Origin: Sperchopsis tessellata
Lineage: Eukaryota; Arthropoda; Insecta; Coleoptera; Hydrophilidae
Reading direction: 5' to 3'
Length of the DNA stretch: 29,923 bases
NCBI GenBank assembly: GCA_033557685.1
Contig: JAWQRN010000421.1
Location: 1 to 29,923 of the forward strand
Positions within the stretch are counted from its first letter, which is position 1. The number at the start of each line of letters is the position of its first letter. Positions 1-12,600 of this stretch are shown here, one piece after another. Position numbers and translations under genes: made by a program. Under the pieces are notes generated by a model, which saw nothing but the letters and a program-made list of their open reading frames with translations, was not told the DNA's origin and did not search any database.

Positions 1-54
<54 letters not shown>
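1..54. repeat. (AT)n dinucleotide microsatellite
   Basis: An uninterrupted alternating A/T run opens the window and may continue beyond its left edge. It is a simple repeat with no coding content. Confidence 0.97.
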
Positions 55-56
<2 letters not shown>

Positions 57-364
57 CAAAAACAATAAGTAGGCGTGTATTAAAAATGAATCTCAACACA
101 GACATAAAAAAGTTTAAATAAGAAAGCAAAACCAATCTTCCAATCACATAAAATACACACTAAAAATAAAAACTTACAAAGAAAACATCTATGTATGCAA
201 CTGCGAAGATATACGAAGATACCGGTTAAACAATTATGTCTAATTATCAACAGTGAGAGTGCATAAAAGTCTCGACTATATTTATTTTTGCATTTTTTCA
301 AGACTAGTTTTTTTTGCGCACGTGCATTTCCGTCAATCTGGCTTTCAATTGACAACAATTTAAA
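55..364. other. AT-rich non-coding stretch
   Basis: No gene is recognised here. A minus-strand open frame of 92 codons spans 80-358, but it has a hydrophobic, Cys/Phe-rich composition typical of translated AT-rich DNA and resembles no family I know. Confidence 0.4.
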
Positions 365-978
365 TTGAAAATCTTTACCTACTTACCTAGATATAAAATT
401 GCAGAGGCAAATAGTTTTGATATCCCTATTAAATACAGCTATAGTCCAAAATCGCATAAAAGATCAACAAAAAATCACTATTTGTTTATTTGTAATTATC
501 GGGATGCGCATCACTATAGTTATCACAAAAATCTGACAGTTCGTAGTTGCGTAGCAAATGTCAACGCAATTTTGTTTGGACCAATAAAGTTCTTAAACGA
601 GTTTGAAAACACTACATTTCGACGGGATAAACGAGGCAGAAAGGCACTGTCATCACTTAAACATTTGTTGGAATCTGTTCAAGAAGTTAATTTCGATGTA
701 AATTGGTCAGAATTGTAAGGCGGAATGGTGTAAATAGCGTAATACAAAACACGTATATAAAGCAGTCTTTAGAAGTAACGCGCACTACGATCTATCCTGT
801 AAGATCGCTGCGCGCATACTGTGGAATTCGTCAAATTTTTGAGAGAGAATGCAACCGGTTTACATCGGTTGTCTTCGCACATGATCTGTGGAGTGGAGGA
901 TTCAGCAACTTCTACGAGATGAGCTCCTGCTGGACTTCATATACAATGCACCAAGATTTCGGGGAATATCTAAATTGA
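365..978 (+). other. Two overlapping unrecognised open frames, possible exon or gene relic
   Basis: Two plus-strand open frames overlap: 365-718 (117 codons, no internal Met, opening after a stop at 350) and 703-978 (91 codons). Their codon content is less A/T-dominated than the surroundings, and the peptides have mixed, protein-like composition, for example FLNEFENTTFRRDKRGRKAL in the first and FAHDLWSGGFSNFYEMSS in the second. Neither has an ATG start. A pyrimidine-rich tract ending in AG near 390 and a GT-AAGG sequence at about 715 could be splice sites, so an exon of a plus-strand gene is possible. A decayed mobile-element coding region is equally possible. I recognise no domain. Confidence 0.25.
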
Positions 979-1407
979 ACGAGGAAGTCGCGAAAATTAG
1001 TAGCATCAACAATTAGGATGCAAAAATGTATACGTATTAATAGATTCCCTATAAAACTAACTTATATTTCATAAATATGCACTCAATTAATATGAATGGA
1101 CAAAATATTATTTAGTTAGTGTTGTTTCATAAGCGATTGGAACTACTTACTGCTAAAAATTGCTCAGTTGCAGATGGTATTACAGATTAGTGATTAAAAT
1201 TCATTATATTTGTGACTTGTGTCGAAATTTTAGTTAAAAATTAAATTATACATTAATATACTATGTACTGAGGGAAATGACCTTTTTATTTACGAATAAG
1301 TACTTGCTAAAGATGGAATAACATTTTTCACATTGAATATACAAAAGTTGTCAAATTTATATATTGTGTTGTTTATTTCTTCAAAACAAAAATAATTGTA
1401 CTATAAC
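979..1407. other. AT-rich non-coding stretch
   Basis: No open frame, RNA gene or repeat is recognised between the unidentified open frames and the left end of the mariner relic. Confidence 0.4.
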
Positions 1408-2480
1408 GGGTCTTCCAATAAGAACTCCTGATCTTTAAAATTGAATAAAAAGAGTTATATGTGAGGTACGGCGTAAATCTTTATTGCAAATTGAAGTACA
1501 TTCAATGCCATTATGTTTTAAAGGTAACGCCATTCAAATGACCTCCGCGGATTCGTTTGCAGGAGTTGATACGAGATACCCAATTTGCAATGAATTTTCG
1601 GCATAAATCGGGCTGGATTTCAGCAATGATTAAAAAAATGTTGTTCTCCAGGTCGTTAAGTGTTCCCGGTTTATTGGCATATACCAGAGATTTAACGTAG
1701 CCCCAAAGAAAAAAGTCTAAGGGCGTTAAATTGCACGATCTTGGTGGCCAATTGATGTCACCTCTTTTCGAAATAGCGCGATCTGGAAACTTTTCCCTCA
1801 ATAAGTCCACTATATCAACCGCTATGTAGTAAGTAGCGCCGTCTTGCAGGAACCACATGTCACATTGTCCATTTCTTCCAATTCTGACCAAAAAAAATTG
1901 GTTATCATCACTCGATAGCTCTCGCCGTTGACAGTCACCGTCTTTCCTCTCGCGTCTCGGAAGAAGTACGGCCCGATGACGCCACCCGACCATTATCCAC
2001 ACCAAACAATGAGTTTTTTCTGGATGCAAAGGAAGCTTTTGGAACTGTTGTAGATTGGCATCGTCCCAGATCCGAAAATTGGGATCCTTTTCTGAAAAGC
2101 TGAAGTCGCGGAAAGGTCAACTTCCTGTGAACGACGAACAGCAGCAATATTCTCATTCGATCGAACTTTTCGACGGTTCACAGGCACTACTCAATCAGCT
2201 GAACCAGTTTCCTCGAATTTTGCGATTAGTCGTAGAATTGCGCTCTCGGTAGGACGGTCATGTCGACCATAAATTCCACGTTGCTCGTGGAACGTTTGGC
2301 GAACCGGCGACAAATTTTGATAATAATTGTTTAGAATTTCGACGCGTTGTTTAATCGTATACTTTTCCATGATTAAATGGCAGCTATTACAGAACACAAA
2401 CGGCGCAGAATGACAGCGGTGTCAACTCAAACATAACTACAATCAATTGTCAAAGTTCAGACGTACCAATTGAAAGGTCT
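1408..2480 (-). mobile_element. Degenerate Tc1/mariner-superfamily DNA transposon
   Basis: This is a decayed mariner-type transposon of the kind whose transposase carries the DUF4817 N-terminal helix-turn-helix, common in insect genomes. The limits are set by a possible diverged terminal inverted repeat. Positions 1408-1436 and the reverse complement of 2452-2480 share blocks such as TTCCAAT/TTTCAAT and CTGATCTTT/CTGAACTTT in the same order. The transposase relic lies inside on the minus strand. A full element of this type would be somewhat longer, so the copy is shortened by an internal deletion. The transposon identity is secure; the exact ends are tentative and no clear target-site duplication was found. 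Confidence 0.72.
1511..2370 (-). pseudogene. Mariner-type transposase pseudogene (DUF4817 HTH plus partial DDE domain)
   Basis: Reading leftward from an ATG at 2370, the first frame gives MEKYTIKQRVEILNNYYQN and, further on, YGRHDRPTESAILRLIAKFE, the DUF4817 helix-turn-helix of insect mariner-like transposases. After a stop and frame changes, a VNRRKVRSNENIAAVRRSQE segment follows. The reading then jumps to a segment homologous to the late catalytic core (IWxDxN..FQKLPLHPEK..VWCG-like), so roughly the second HTH and the first catalytic Asp of the DDE/D domain are missing. The last frame (2029-1511) keeps WFLQDGATYYIAVDIVDLLR, with the second catalytic Asp, then NWPPRSCNLTPLDFFLWGY, with the third acidic region, and ends IRGGHLNGVTFKT before a TAA. 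Stops, frameshifts and the deletion make it inactive. Confidence 0.85.
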
Positions 2481-4075
2481 TTTTATAACTTAAACACGCT
2501 ATAACTTTTTTAAGATTATTTATCAAAGGTAAAAGAACAAAATTGAACATTACCAGACGGCAGAAATAGCCGCGTCGGTACGGACAAAAGATAATTCGAT
2601 TTTTATAACTTTTGTCTATCAAAAAAAGTATTTGATGTAACAAAATAAAAATAAGATGCTACTTTAGCTGTTATATAAATTTATTCAATGTAAATATGCA
2701 TTTTTTAAAGAATAATTTCAGAAATAAAAATTAAAATTGTGTTTCGTGACCGTAAAAATGGGAAAAAGTGAAACAGTTTTGAGAAAATGTGAAACGGCCT
2801 TTAATGTGCTAGGTTGTTGTATCGATTTTATGAACAAAAGCTGTAACAGTAAAAATATATTTTTCTCACTACCAAATAGGTAGAGCAACATTACATTGTC
2901 AAGAAATCGACAATAATAGAAATTATAGTATTCAGCGACAAAACAAATTAATACAAACAAATCGTACCTAAGAACAGAAAAAACACATACACATATTTTT
3001 ATTAATATTTGAAGAAAACGTATATGTTTATTAATTTTAATACTAATAGCAATTTAAATAATTTGTAAAGTTAATTGGGGGAAGGGCATTTACATGTTTA
3101 ATATCCGTATTTTCAACATTATTGCTTGCTGCATTATCTTCCATGTTTTCATCGGAATTTTCAACATTTCCACATCTTATTGGTCGATACTACTTTGTGA
3201 TTTTAAAAATCTTCTACATATCCCTCTGCAACAATGGAGGATTTTCATCCTCTTTGACATTTCAAAACAAGAACGTCTGATCCCCGGTATTGGAGCCCTT
3301 CCATTTAAAATCAACACATTTTTATATCTATATGAAACTTTGTATATTTGATCAATAATATTAAATGAGACTTTTTCCAAAATTTCAGAAATATGCACCT
3401 AGTGATTTCCAAGATATTACCTTTTGAATTTCAGCAGTTATGGAATCACTAAAATTAGAATTACTCAGCTCCTAATGAAGATAGAAACATAAAATTGATA
3501 CCAAATTAAAGCTAATTAACTCAGATTTCCTTTGATGTACAACATAAGTACTTCTGTAATAAAATTAATTATTTGAAAACTCAAAATAAATTAAAAAAAT
3601 GAATTTTTGAAAATGCTACGATTTTAAAACTTTGAATGGTGTTCATTGCTATGTTATTAAGTAAATTACAAATTTTGATTTTAGCAATCAAAAAGATTTA
3701 AGAGTTACAATTAAATATATGTACCAGTTATGATTGATTTTTTAAAATCTGTAGAGGTAGGCCAAAATGGCTCTCTCGATTTTGCCTGTAGCAAGGATGC
3801 TGCATTAGCATAATTTTTTAATTCTTCTGAACCGCTCATTTTACAATAACCGCAACTGATATACAAAAATAAACTATGAACACTACAACTCATTTAGGCC
3901 TACTATTTTTAATAATTGAATTGTCATAGATATAAATGTCAAAAAATTATTAATTTAATCAGGATTTGGATCGTTGGTACTGACAAAAACGTAATGTGCA
4001 ACGTGTAAATAAGCTATTCATCGTATTATGGACCTCAACTTCTTGGAGCTCAAATAACTATTATTTCTCCATAAT
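2481..4075. other. AT-rich intergenic DNA, nothing recognised
   Basis: Only short open frames occur, such as 3094-3351 on the plus strand, 3177-3398 on the minus strand and 3711-3893 on the minus strand. They are 60-85 codons, overlap one another in opposite frames and match no family I can name. No RNA gene or clear repeat was seen. Confidence 0.4.
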
Positions 4076-4615
4076 TCATTTTAATATTTTTGGAATTGGT
4101 GATGTCCCTTCAGTATCGTTCTTTGCTACAATTGATGTATCAGTCTCAATGCGTGTGAATTCTGTTTTGTTATTGCTAATAGATACCAGTTCCATCACTT
4201 TAATTTTATCTTGATTTAGAAACAAGCATGTGCATATACAGACGGCAATCTTTTCCACAGTTTGTTGAGTTCATTCGTTGAAATAACATCGTTCACCTTG
4301 ATATTGTCCCTTGTAAAAGTGGCCGAAATGTTGGCACTTTTCGGGGCCTCTACATGATTCCTAACTGGAAATCTTACCCTATAGATAAGAACTGAGGAAA
4401 TCTATTACAAAGAATGCCCTTCTCCTCCATTAAAATGGGCTATTAATACAAAATCTCATGTTTTCGTTTTCAAATGATAAGAACTCTAAAAGTTCTAACA
4501 GACGATTAATTTCAACATCTTCCAAGCTATTGTCAGTAAATATGATAAACTGTGTGTTATTTTCTTCTTTTAAACTTGAGTCCAATATTGTTGGTTTTTG
4601 ATTTTTCAGTGTCAT
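4076..4615 (-). pseudogene. Possible broken coding remnant, unrecognised
   Basis: Three consecutive minus-strand open segments lie end to end in different frames: 4615-4430 (61 codons, acidic, from an ATG: MTLKNQKPTILDSSLKEENN), about 4410-4210 (about 62 codons, containing NHVEAPKSANISATFTRDN and ELNKLWKRLPSVYAHACF) and 4258-4076 (60 codons, containing NKTEFTRIETDTSIVAKND). Their hydrophilic, protein-like composition differs from the surrounding translated AT-rich noise. That suggests one ancient frame broken by a stop and frameshifts. No domain is recognised; it could be a gene relic, a transposon ORF or chance. Confidence 0.25.
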
Positions 4616-6035
4616 ATTTTTCCATATATTATTTCATATTTACCACACATTTTAATAGGTTCTCTTTTAAAAATATATTGTAAGAATCAGTTTGAAATTT
4701 CACTGGTTAGTAGCTCTAAATTACATATATGGAGTGAAGAAGGGGATGGAATAAACTAAACGCAAGATAAAGATTAAGACTTCTATTAAATTTGACACAT
4801 AGCTTTAACTATTTACTAATCACATCAAACAATACATAAATACAGAAGAAAAAATATGTTTATCTTCAAACAACATAATTTTAAGAAAAAAAAGGTTTTT
4901 TTCCAACACAATGATTATTATAATGTGAAAAGGATACATCTTGTTGTTCCGAGAATTATTGTTCAAAATCGTTTTTAGGTCAAAAACTGCTGGCAAAATA
5001 GAATTGCCAATCCACAAGTGCAGGATTATATATTTTACTGGCTGCATTACAGTTCCAGGGACTACTCAAAACCAGCTAGGGTCACCAAAATTTAACTTGT
5101 GTTCACTGCAATGCATGTTTTACAGTAATTTAACATAAATTCATCATTAGATTTTAAAATAAATTAGAAGATTTAATGAGATCATAATAAACAAACAAAG
5201 ATGGTTTGAAATTCTTTCTCCACAGATAATAGATAAGATTAACAGCTTTCTGTTGAACTTATACATATTTTGTTCACAAAACTCAAAAGCGTTTATTGAA
5301 GAGATAGTTTTGTCAGGTCAACTGAGAATGATTGCACGACCCAAACTTGGGGGGACAAGTTTAACCACTTTTATGATAGTTACTTCGTGGAACATTGAGA
5401 GAACAATGTGTACATTAGCTGACCTTCTCCTATCTGGAGTTGAGGTGACTTGTGTAAGATGAGAAATACATGCTGAATGCAATAAAGTAGTCATGGCACA
5501 GCAATATCTGGTTACTCATTGGAAGTGGATAGTCCAACATGATATGACAGTTGATACCCTTAAGAAGCATTGACATTTGGAGTACTGAGCTGCATATCAG
5601 AATGTCAGTAGGAGTCCTCCAAAAACTAAATCTATTTTGTGTGAATGGGGACTATCATATTGGATGTAGAAGTGAGTTGAGATTTTCGAAACTCCTTTGC
5701 AACTGCGCACCACCACAAGATCTTTTATTGCACTTAAAATAGCTTAGTAAATGCTCTTAGAGTAGAGGCAATCTAATAAAAATATGGTTATATATCCAAC
5801 CATTCATCTTAGGTACAAGTGTGATTCCATTCCTTTAATATCCGGAGTATGAACATCTTCTCTTTGTTTGGTGTTATTGTTGCGAACGTTAAAATTATAC
5901 AGAAATTCTTGATTTTTTAAATAAAATATATATTAGAAGGAAAAAACATATGGCAGTGTCAACATGTTAAACTCCTGAAGAAAGAGCGGCTATGGGTACC
6001 AGTAGAACCTGTGCCAGATATCTAATTGTACATTT
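4616..6035. other. AT-rich intergenic DNA with two short unassigned open frames
   Basis: Most of this stretch shows no structure. Two plus-strand frames, 5253-5462 and 5551-5742, lie in slightly less AT-rich sequence. The first contains IARPKLGGTSLTTFMIVTSW and the second starts after a stop in a different frame. They could be pieces of a decayed transposon ORF, but I recognise no motif on either strand. Confidence 0.3.
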
Positions 6036-6697
6036 GTGAAGTTATATATCATTCCTGAACGCAAATTGGTACCCCATATGATAGTTCCATATTGTATGGT
6101 GATCTGAAATATACCAAAATAAACCATCCTACCAGTATCCAATTTTGACATAGCTGGTTTCTTTTGAATTGCATAGCTTGAGAATAGTCTTCTCCATTCT
6201 TATGGCAAGGAATTTCACAAAAGTTCTCTTATATAAATATTGGAAGAACCCATAAAACCTTTTCACCTTTTTGGTAAATACTGCATGTTATGCGTTCCGT
6301 TATTGATTTAAGTTGATTGTGCATTAAAAACTCGTGAGAAAATTTTGAAAAAAAATATGTGAAGTTCAAATATTATTCCTAAACATAAATTGGTACCCCA
6401 TATGATAGTTACATATTGGATGGTGAACTGAAATATGCCAAAATAAACTATTCAAACAGTATCCAACTTTGACATAATTGGTTCTTTTTGAATTGCATAG
6501 TTCTTTGATAACAGTCTTGATTCTTATGCCAAGGAAATTCACAAATGAAAGCACTTATTCTCATATATAAATATTGGAAGAACCCTTAAAACCTTTGCAC
6601 CTTCTTGGTAAATACTGCATGTTAAGTGTTCAATCATTGATTTAAATTGATTGTGCATTTTTTTAAGCTTATGAGAAAATTTTGTGAAAAAATTCTG
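6036..6697. repeat. Diverged tandem duplication, unit about 323 bp, two copies
   Basis: Copy 1 (6036-6358) and copy 2 (6359-6697) align over their whole length. Both begin GTGAAGTT and share TAAATTGGTACCCCATATGA-type blocks (AAATTGGTACCCCATATGAT at 6063 and 6386), then CAGTATCCAA, TTTGAATTGCATAG, ATATAAATATTGGAAGAACC, GGTAAATACTGCATGTTA and TTGATTGTGCATT in the same order. They differ by scattered substitutions and small indels, so the duplication is not recent. Neither copy has a convincing coding frame. It may be a fragment of a satellite or of an unnamed repeat family. Confidence 0.9.
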
Positions 6698-9600
6698 TAC
6701 TTACCTTCAGAGTAAAAGATGCATTTTCTCTTATGGTCCTAAAAATACAGTACTTAAAAGCTGTTTGATTTTGCAATACCTTGTGCCATTTTTTATATAG
6801 GGAGCACTTGTAAAATGTCCTTTTAGTATATATGATAAAAGTTATCAATTATTAAAGCCAACTTAAAAATTGAAAGGAACAGGCCTTAAATACAAAATTT
6901 TAAATTTTCAAAAAATCAACCCCAGGGGCGACTTGGCAAATTGAATTAGATGGTAACAAAAGTAGCAAACTTTGGAACATAGTCTAGTAATTTAATTGTT
7001 TCTACCTCTAAATTTCTAAATTATTTTACCACAAAAATATTATTACTTACTACAGGTATAAATTTGTACTACAGTACATACCTTCACCCAGTATATTATT
7101 AATTTGGCAGTACTAATATGTAGAAATAAGAGATTTTACAGAAAATACTGGATATTTAATAAGCAATACTAATTAATAATCTGTGAGTCTGTCCATGAGG
7201 AGATACCTTTCACATGTTTTGTTTTTTTTAATTATATTTGAAGCTTCTGGTATGAATTAGATTTCAATTTTAGAAATTTTTCTTTTATCATAGACTTTGT
7301 AGCGATGTTTTGGATAGGACCTATTGAACTAAAGGGTACAAGGGAATCCTAATTTCTAGATAGATACTGATGAGGTGTGTAAAATAAATAAAACAATTAT
7401 TAAAATTATGATATATATATTAAATAGTATTCACAAGACAGTTACACATATTATTCACTTATTTCTAAACTAAAAAAATACTATAACTAGAAATAAAAAA
7501 GATCTAGTATAAAGATTTCATTTTGTAGAGAACAGGGGATTTTTAGGGGTTCTACTACTTTCATAATGATATGAACAACCAATACTGATATTGCTAATGA
7601 TGAAATGGTCGATAATGCATGAACGATGAACAAATGAATGAATTTTTCAAATACAAAGAGACCCTATACAATATTTATTAAAGACGAAGATCATTGCTCT
7701 TTTTATTATCAACGATTTAATACTTGCTAAACATGTGTCAAAAATATATACAATATTTTGTCAACTAGACTTATTTATATTTGGTATCATGAAAAACTCA
7801 ATGAATTTCTTATAAGTTCAAAGAAAAAATCCTCATCTGAACTAATAGTATGAAAATTATGGCTTTCACTCGAATAATTAGAAAGTATAAAATTATAAAA
7901 ATTGGCTTTAAATATTAAAAATAAATAAAGTGCAGGTAAAATTAAAAATTACAACTTACAATGTACTTAACAGCACTGATGAGAAGTGCTTTTTTTTTTT
8001 AAATATGGCCGCCCAAAATGGCTTGGAAGAATTTTTATTTAATTTCTGATCCAACAAAACACATACAAAAATGGCGTATAATGAATATCTGAAAAATATT
8101 TGGCATCATATCAATATACTATTATAATAACATTCTTATAAATTATTATTTTGACTTTATTTCAACTTACAAGGACTATTTTCTTCCTTGCAACTATACA
8201 ATAATTTTCATTTGATAGGCGTATTTAGAACACTATTATAAATATTTTTACTTTTTTTGTCAAAAATATATTTCTAGTACTACAATGGGACATTTTAAAA
8301 ATGTAGTAAACACTGAATTATTAGTATACAATAATTAAATTTCTCTCAGGAATTTCGCGCTATCGTACATAGTTTCACAAACAATTCTTACAAAAAAAAA
8401 AACTCATGGGATAGAGTTTTTGGAAACTTTGCAAGATGTGCTAGGTCCTTTAAACCTCAACAGAAACCTGTTTTAGCGATACAATGCAATAATAGAACCG
8501 AGTTCACGTACACAAAAATATATATATCTAACGTGAAGCAAGGTACCTATACAAAAGGCAAATACGTGGAACATGAAGTTTTATAAGAAACGGTGAATTT
8601 TTTTTAAATACTTATTATTGATATAAAAACTATTATAATACTACGATTTCACTCCGGCATTATGTACCCGACTGAAAGATGAAATATATTTTATTTAAAA
8701 AACTTTAAAAATAAATCAGTACACAATAGAAATAAGTAAGAGTAAAAAACAATTAAAAAAATTATTCTAAAAAAGAACATTTTTTGGAAAAGGTAACTTA
8801 GAGAAATAAAAATCCAAAAATCTGGATGCACAATTACCATCAATAAGTAATTGCCTTAAATTATTAATTTAAAAAAATATATTAATTTTAAATTTATAGT
8901 TAAAATGACTTTAAAATGAGAAAATTAATTTTGAATATTGAATGGTTTCTACTCACAAAATTATGTTCAGTGCTACATAATGTTACATTTATCAACTATA
9001 TAAATGGAATGTTTTGTTATACTTTAATTATTGGTATTATCGAATAATGTAATTAATTTAATATCAATTTTTAAAAGAGCTATAATTAGGTATTGATATA
9101 ATTTTTTGAGTAATAATTTCAGATTTTTTTTTGTTTTCATTCTGAGTACTCATGTCCATGAAAGTATTTAATTCTTGTTTATATAAAATTTTAAGTTAAT
9201 ACAAATAAAAATCAGTCAATTAGTTAAGCAAAAATTAAGAATATAAATCAGTACCTATATTTTTAAGATACTTTTAGCCAAAATACATAATATTTTGAAT
9301 AATAATAATATTTTATGGCCAAATACACAACTATTTGGTATACCGAGCAATAGTAAGACAGTCTTCTTCATAAATTTATTGTATAAAAATTATTATAGTC
9401 TAAAAAATTAAGAATCTTCAAGTAACCTAAAATAACTTGTTAGTTTGTGTTACATGTTTCTTTTTCTATTATCTGCTTCAAGAGTTTAATCCTCAGTAAT
9501 GATATAGACACATTTTTCTCCTAAGATATTTTAAAATTTTTCTGAATAACTTCCAACTTAAAGCATCCAATGTTTCAGTAGATATGATTTATTTCTTCCT

Positions 9601-12600
9601 CCATTCCAGTTTACTCACTCACTTTTAAAATGCATCTATATTTAACACAACTTCTTGCTTTGAATCTTCAAACTGTGTACATGATGTCAATCGTAATCAC
9701 TTAATCATAATCTCAAAATCTGCCTAAATAATTTTTTATAGTTGATGATTTTGCAATATTGGTCCAACACTCAAAAAATACGTTGGAAAATCATGCTAGA
9801 TAGAAGCAAGAAAATACTTTGATAAATAACACATCTCCTATGTAATATCATAATTTTTTCTTAGTTTGGAAAGAAGAAAATATTTCAAGACCTTTTGATG
9901 ATATTCAATTATTTAATGTTATTTTGCATAATAGATAAAAGGTTTTCTATGGAAATAGTTTTCTCTTAAACCATAAACATCTTATATATTTTCATTTTAT
10001 ACGCTTATATTTAGCAGGGAACATTTTATCCACAGGTAAAAGATATGCATAACACTATTACAGCAGATGACTTAGACGCCAAAAACAATCAAGGTATAAT
10101 GGAATATAGTATTTGTTTCCATAGTCGTTTATTTTACTGTTTTTATTTTTAACAAGTTTATTCTGAGGATGACGAGGAGATTTTTTTCAAGTAGTTTGGT
10201 ATTTTATTGTAGATGGTTTACCACTGATGTTTTTCGTTTCACATTTTACCAAATTTAAGTTGAGGTAATCGAGTGGGCATTTACTGTTTTTGTGTTTGTC
10301 TTTTTTGTATTTTATGATCACGCAACAACAAACGTATAAGCCAAGGACCTGATTTTTTTTTTAAAACATCAAGAAATCTGATAGGTAGATGATTTAGAGA
10401 TGTCTTATTTAGAAAATTAAAATTATATAAAGTTGAAGCTTAGCCCAAATATATGTTTTTTCTTAGTAATATGTTTTTAATTTTAGTAAAAATCTATTAG
10501 ATTGTATGGTTTGAGAATATCTTTCTTGATCCAAATATCTGTTAGATAAGACTATATGTTATTATCCTCTCCCATTGCAAATCTTGTTTTTCCTTTAGTC
10601 AATATTTTGATCTAAATATTAACAGTTTCATATATTTTATTTTATTTAGAAAACAGTACAAAACAGGAAGTTCCCATGAACGTTATTCTTGTTAAAAATA
10701 GAAAATTAATTTACAAATGTAAAGGAAACAACTTACGTATAGGAAAATTATACATCATAAATTAATGTATTAACAATAAGCATAAAAATTATTACGTTAT
10801 AAAAATTTATAAAAGAAATACAAATATAGATTACATATTACTTATAGTTAACCAAAAAGTATCAACAAAACAGAACGTTTGAATTAATGTTTATTTATTT
10901 TAAAAATATGTAAATAAATTTACATATAATTGTCTTTTTTTGTACTAAAGTTTAGTCATTATTTTTAAGTTGCTGGATTAACTTCTATGGTTCTTACTGA
11001 AAAAGAAATACGGAAAATTAGAAAAACTAAAATTTTGATGAAGATGTTTGAAATTAAATCTCCACTTTTTTTTTGGTATTCACTTACTCAACAAGGAAAA
11101 TTTTCTTTGTAGAAATATATTATATACTAGTCAAATAGTTTGTTTATTAAAACCCAAGAATTCAACCATATGTATATAATTAAACTTATTGCTTTTGCAA
11201 ATCAAAGCAATGGTTTAAATAAAGCTCTATAACTATTCCACTTTCAACAGCAGCGCCACCTACTTTAAAAATGTAGGCGAGTTTTGGAAGTACGACAAAC
11301 TGGTGCCATGTACAATGTCACTGCACGAGTTTATTTAAGTGCATGTTTATCATTTTAATGTTTAATGTTCAACAAAGGATCGCTCAAAATAAACCTAATA
11401 GACTGCTAAAAAAAAGTAAATGTTTATAGGAGGCAAAAAAGTTAAGTGTATATTGCAAAATGAAAATAACTGTTACAAAAGTGTAGTCGTACCATTTTCA
11501 TAAACGAAATATTTTTATAAACCTTACCTATAGAGAAAAAAATCAGATGGTAGTTGGTAGCTCCCAAATTGATTCAGTAACTTTTTAGATTATTACCACT
11601 ATTTCCGTTTAGGATATTTCATATATTTGTAGAATTGACTAAAATTGAACGGTATAAATGTTTCCTGTATAAGAAGTAAGTCTTTAATCTAGAGAAACAC
11701 ATCTGGTTTCATATTAAATTATTCCGGGGCAATAATTAATTTTAATTATTTTGTAATTACATGTTCCATAAATTTCAACTTATTTCCATTGGAAAAATTT
11801 CTCATTTCAATATATATATACATATATATAAACGATATATTTGTCATCAAAATTAATAATTTAAACTTTAAACTACATCATTAGTATATTTTCACACAAA
11901 TTAAATGTAATAGAATTAACTAATTTCATTAATTTTTTTACTTAAATACAAATAAATTGTATTTACCTATACAGAAATTTTTACTTTCATGGACTTTTTT
12001 TGATAAAAATAGGAAAAAGTCACTTCAGTCAGATAATTTTTGAATTACGAATTTTTTTAGAGTGGCTTCCAAATCAACTGCATGAACAGAAACCAAAAAT
12101 AAACCTATATAACAAATTTTAAATAATTATAGCCTTCTTGAAAATTTGTTCTTAAATATGTATAAAATGATTAAAATTATTATCACAGATAAATTACAAA
12201 CAACGTACCATTGAAAAGATATGAATCACGTATATAGGCAAGCAAAAGTAATTGCAGATGAATTTGAACAGATTATACAATTATTGTAGTTTTTAACTCT
12301 AGAATAAGATCTTATTTATTGTTAGCTATTTTTTCTTTTAGCTTGAAGACCGGATACACTGTCTTAAATGAATTGTCTCAAGTCGAAGAATCTATATATC
12401 TAAAATTGCTTTGAAAAACTCTCTCTCTATAGTTTTTGGTAAAATTTTCTTTGCTGGACCTATTTTTGCAAAATAAAATTCTTTGATGAAAAACAAATTG
12501 TTTTCAGATGAAAATTGTACAAAGGTCCCAAAAATACCAAAGGATAAAATTCACTGAAAAAAATAATTGCTTTTTGTTGAATATTATGTAAAGATTCTGA

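Noticed and set aside
5253..5742. Two short plus-strand frames read as a possible gene
   Set aside because: The frames differ and are split by stops, and neither strand shows a motif I can name; kept only as a note in the intergenic entry.
10035..10110. Exon-like patch between CAG and GGTATAATG on the plus strand (VKDMHNTITADDLDAKNNQ)
   Set aside because: Only about 19 codons, no neighbouring exon and no recognised homology; chance is sufficient.
11253..11282. Imperfect hairpin CGCC..CTAC / GTAGGCG
   Set aside because: Short, with an unpaired insertion and no flanking signal; such stems are common in AT-rich DNA.
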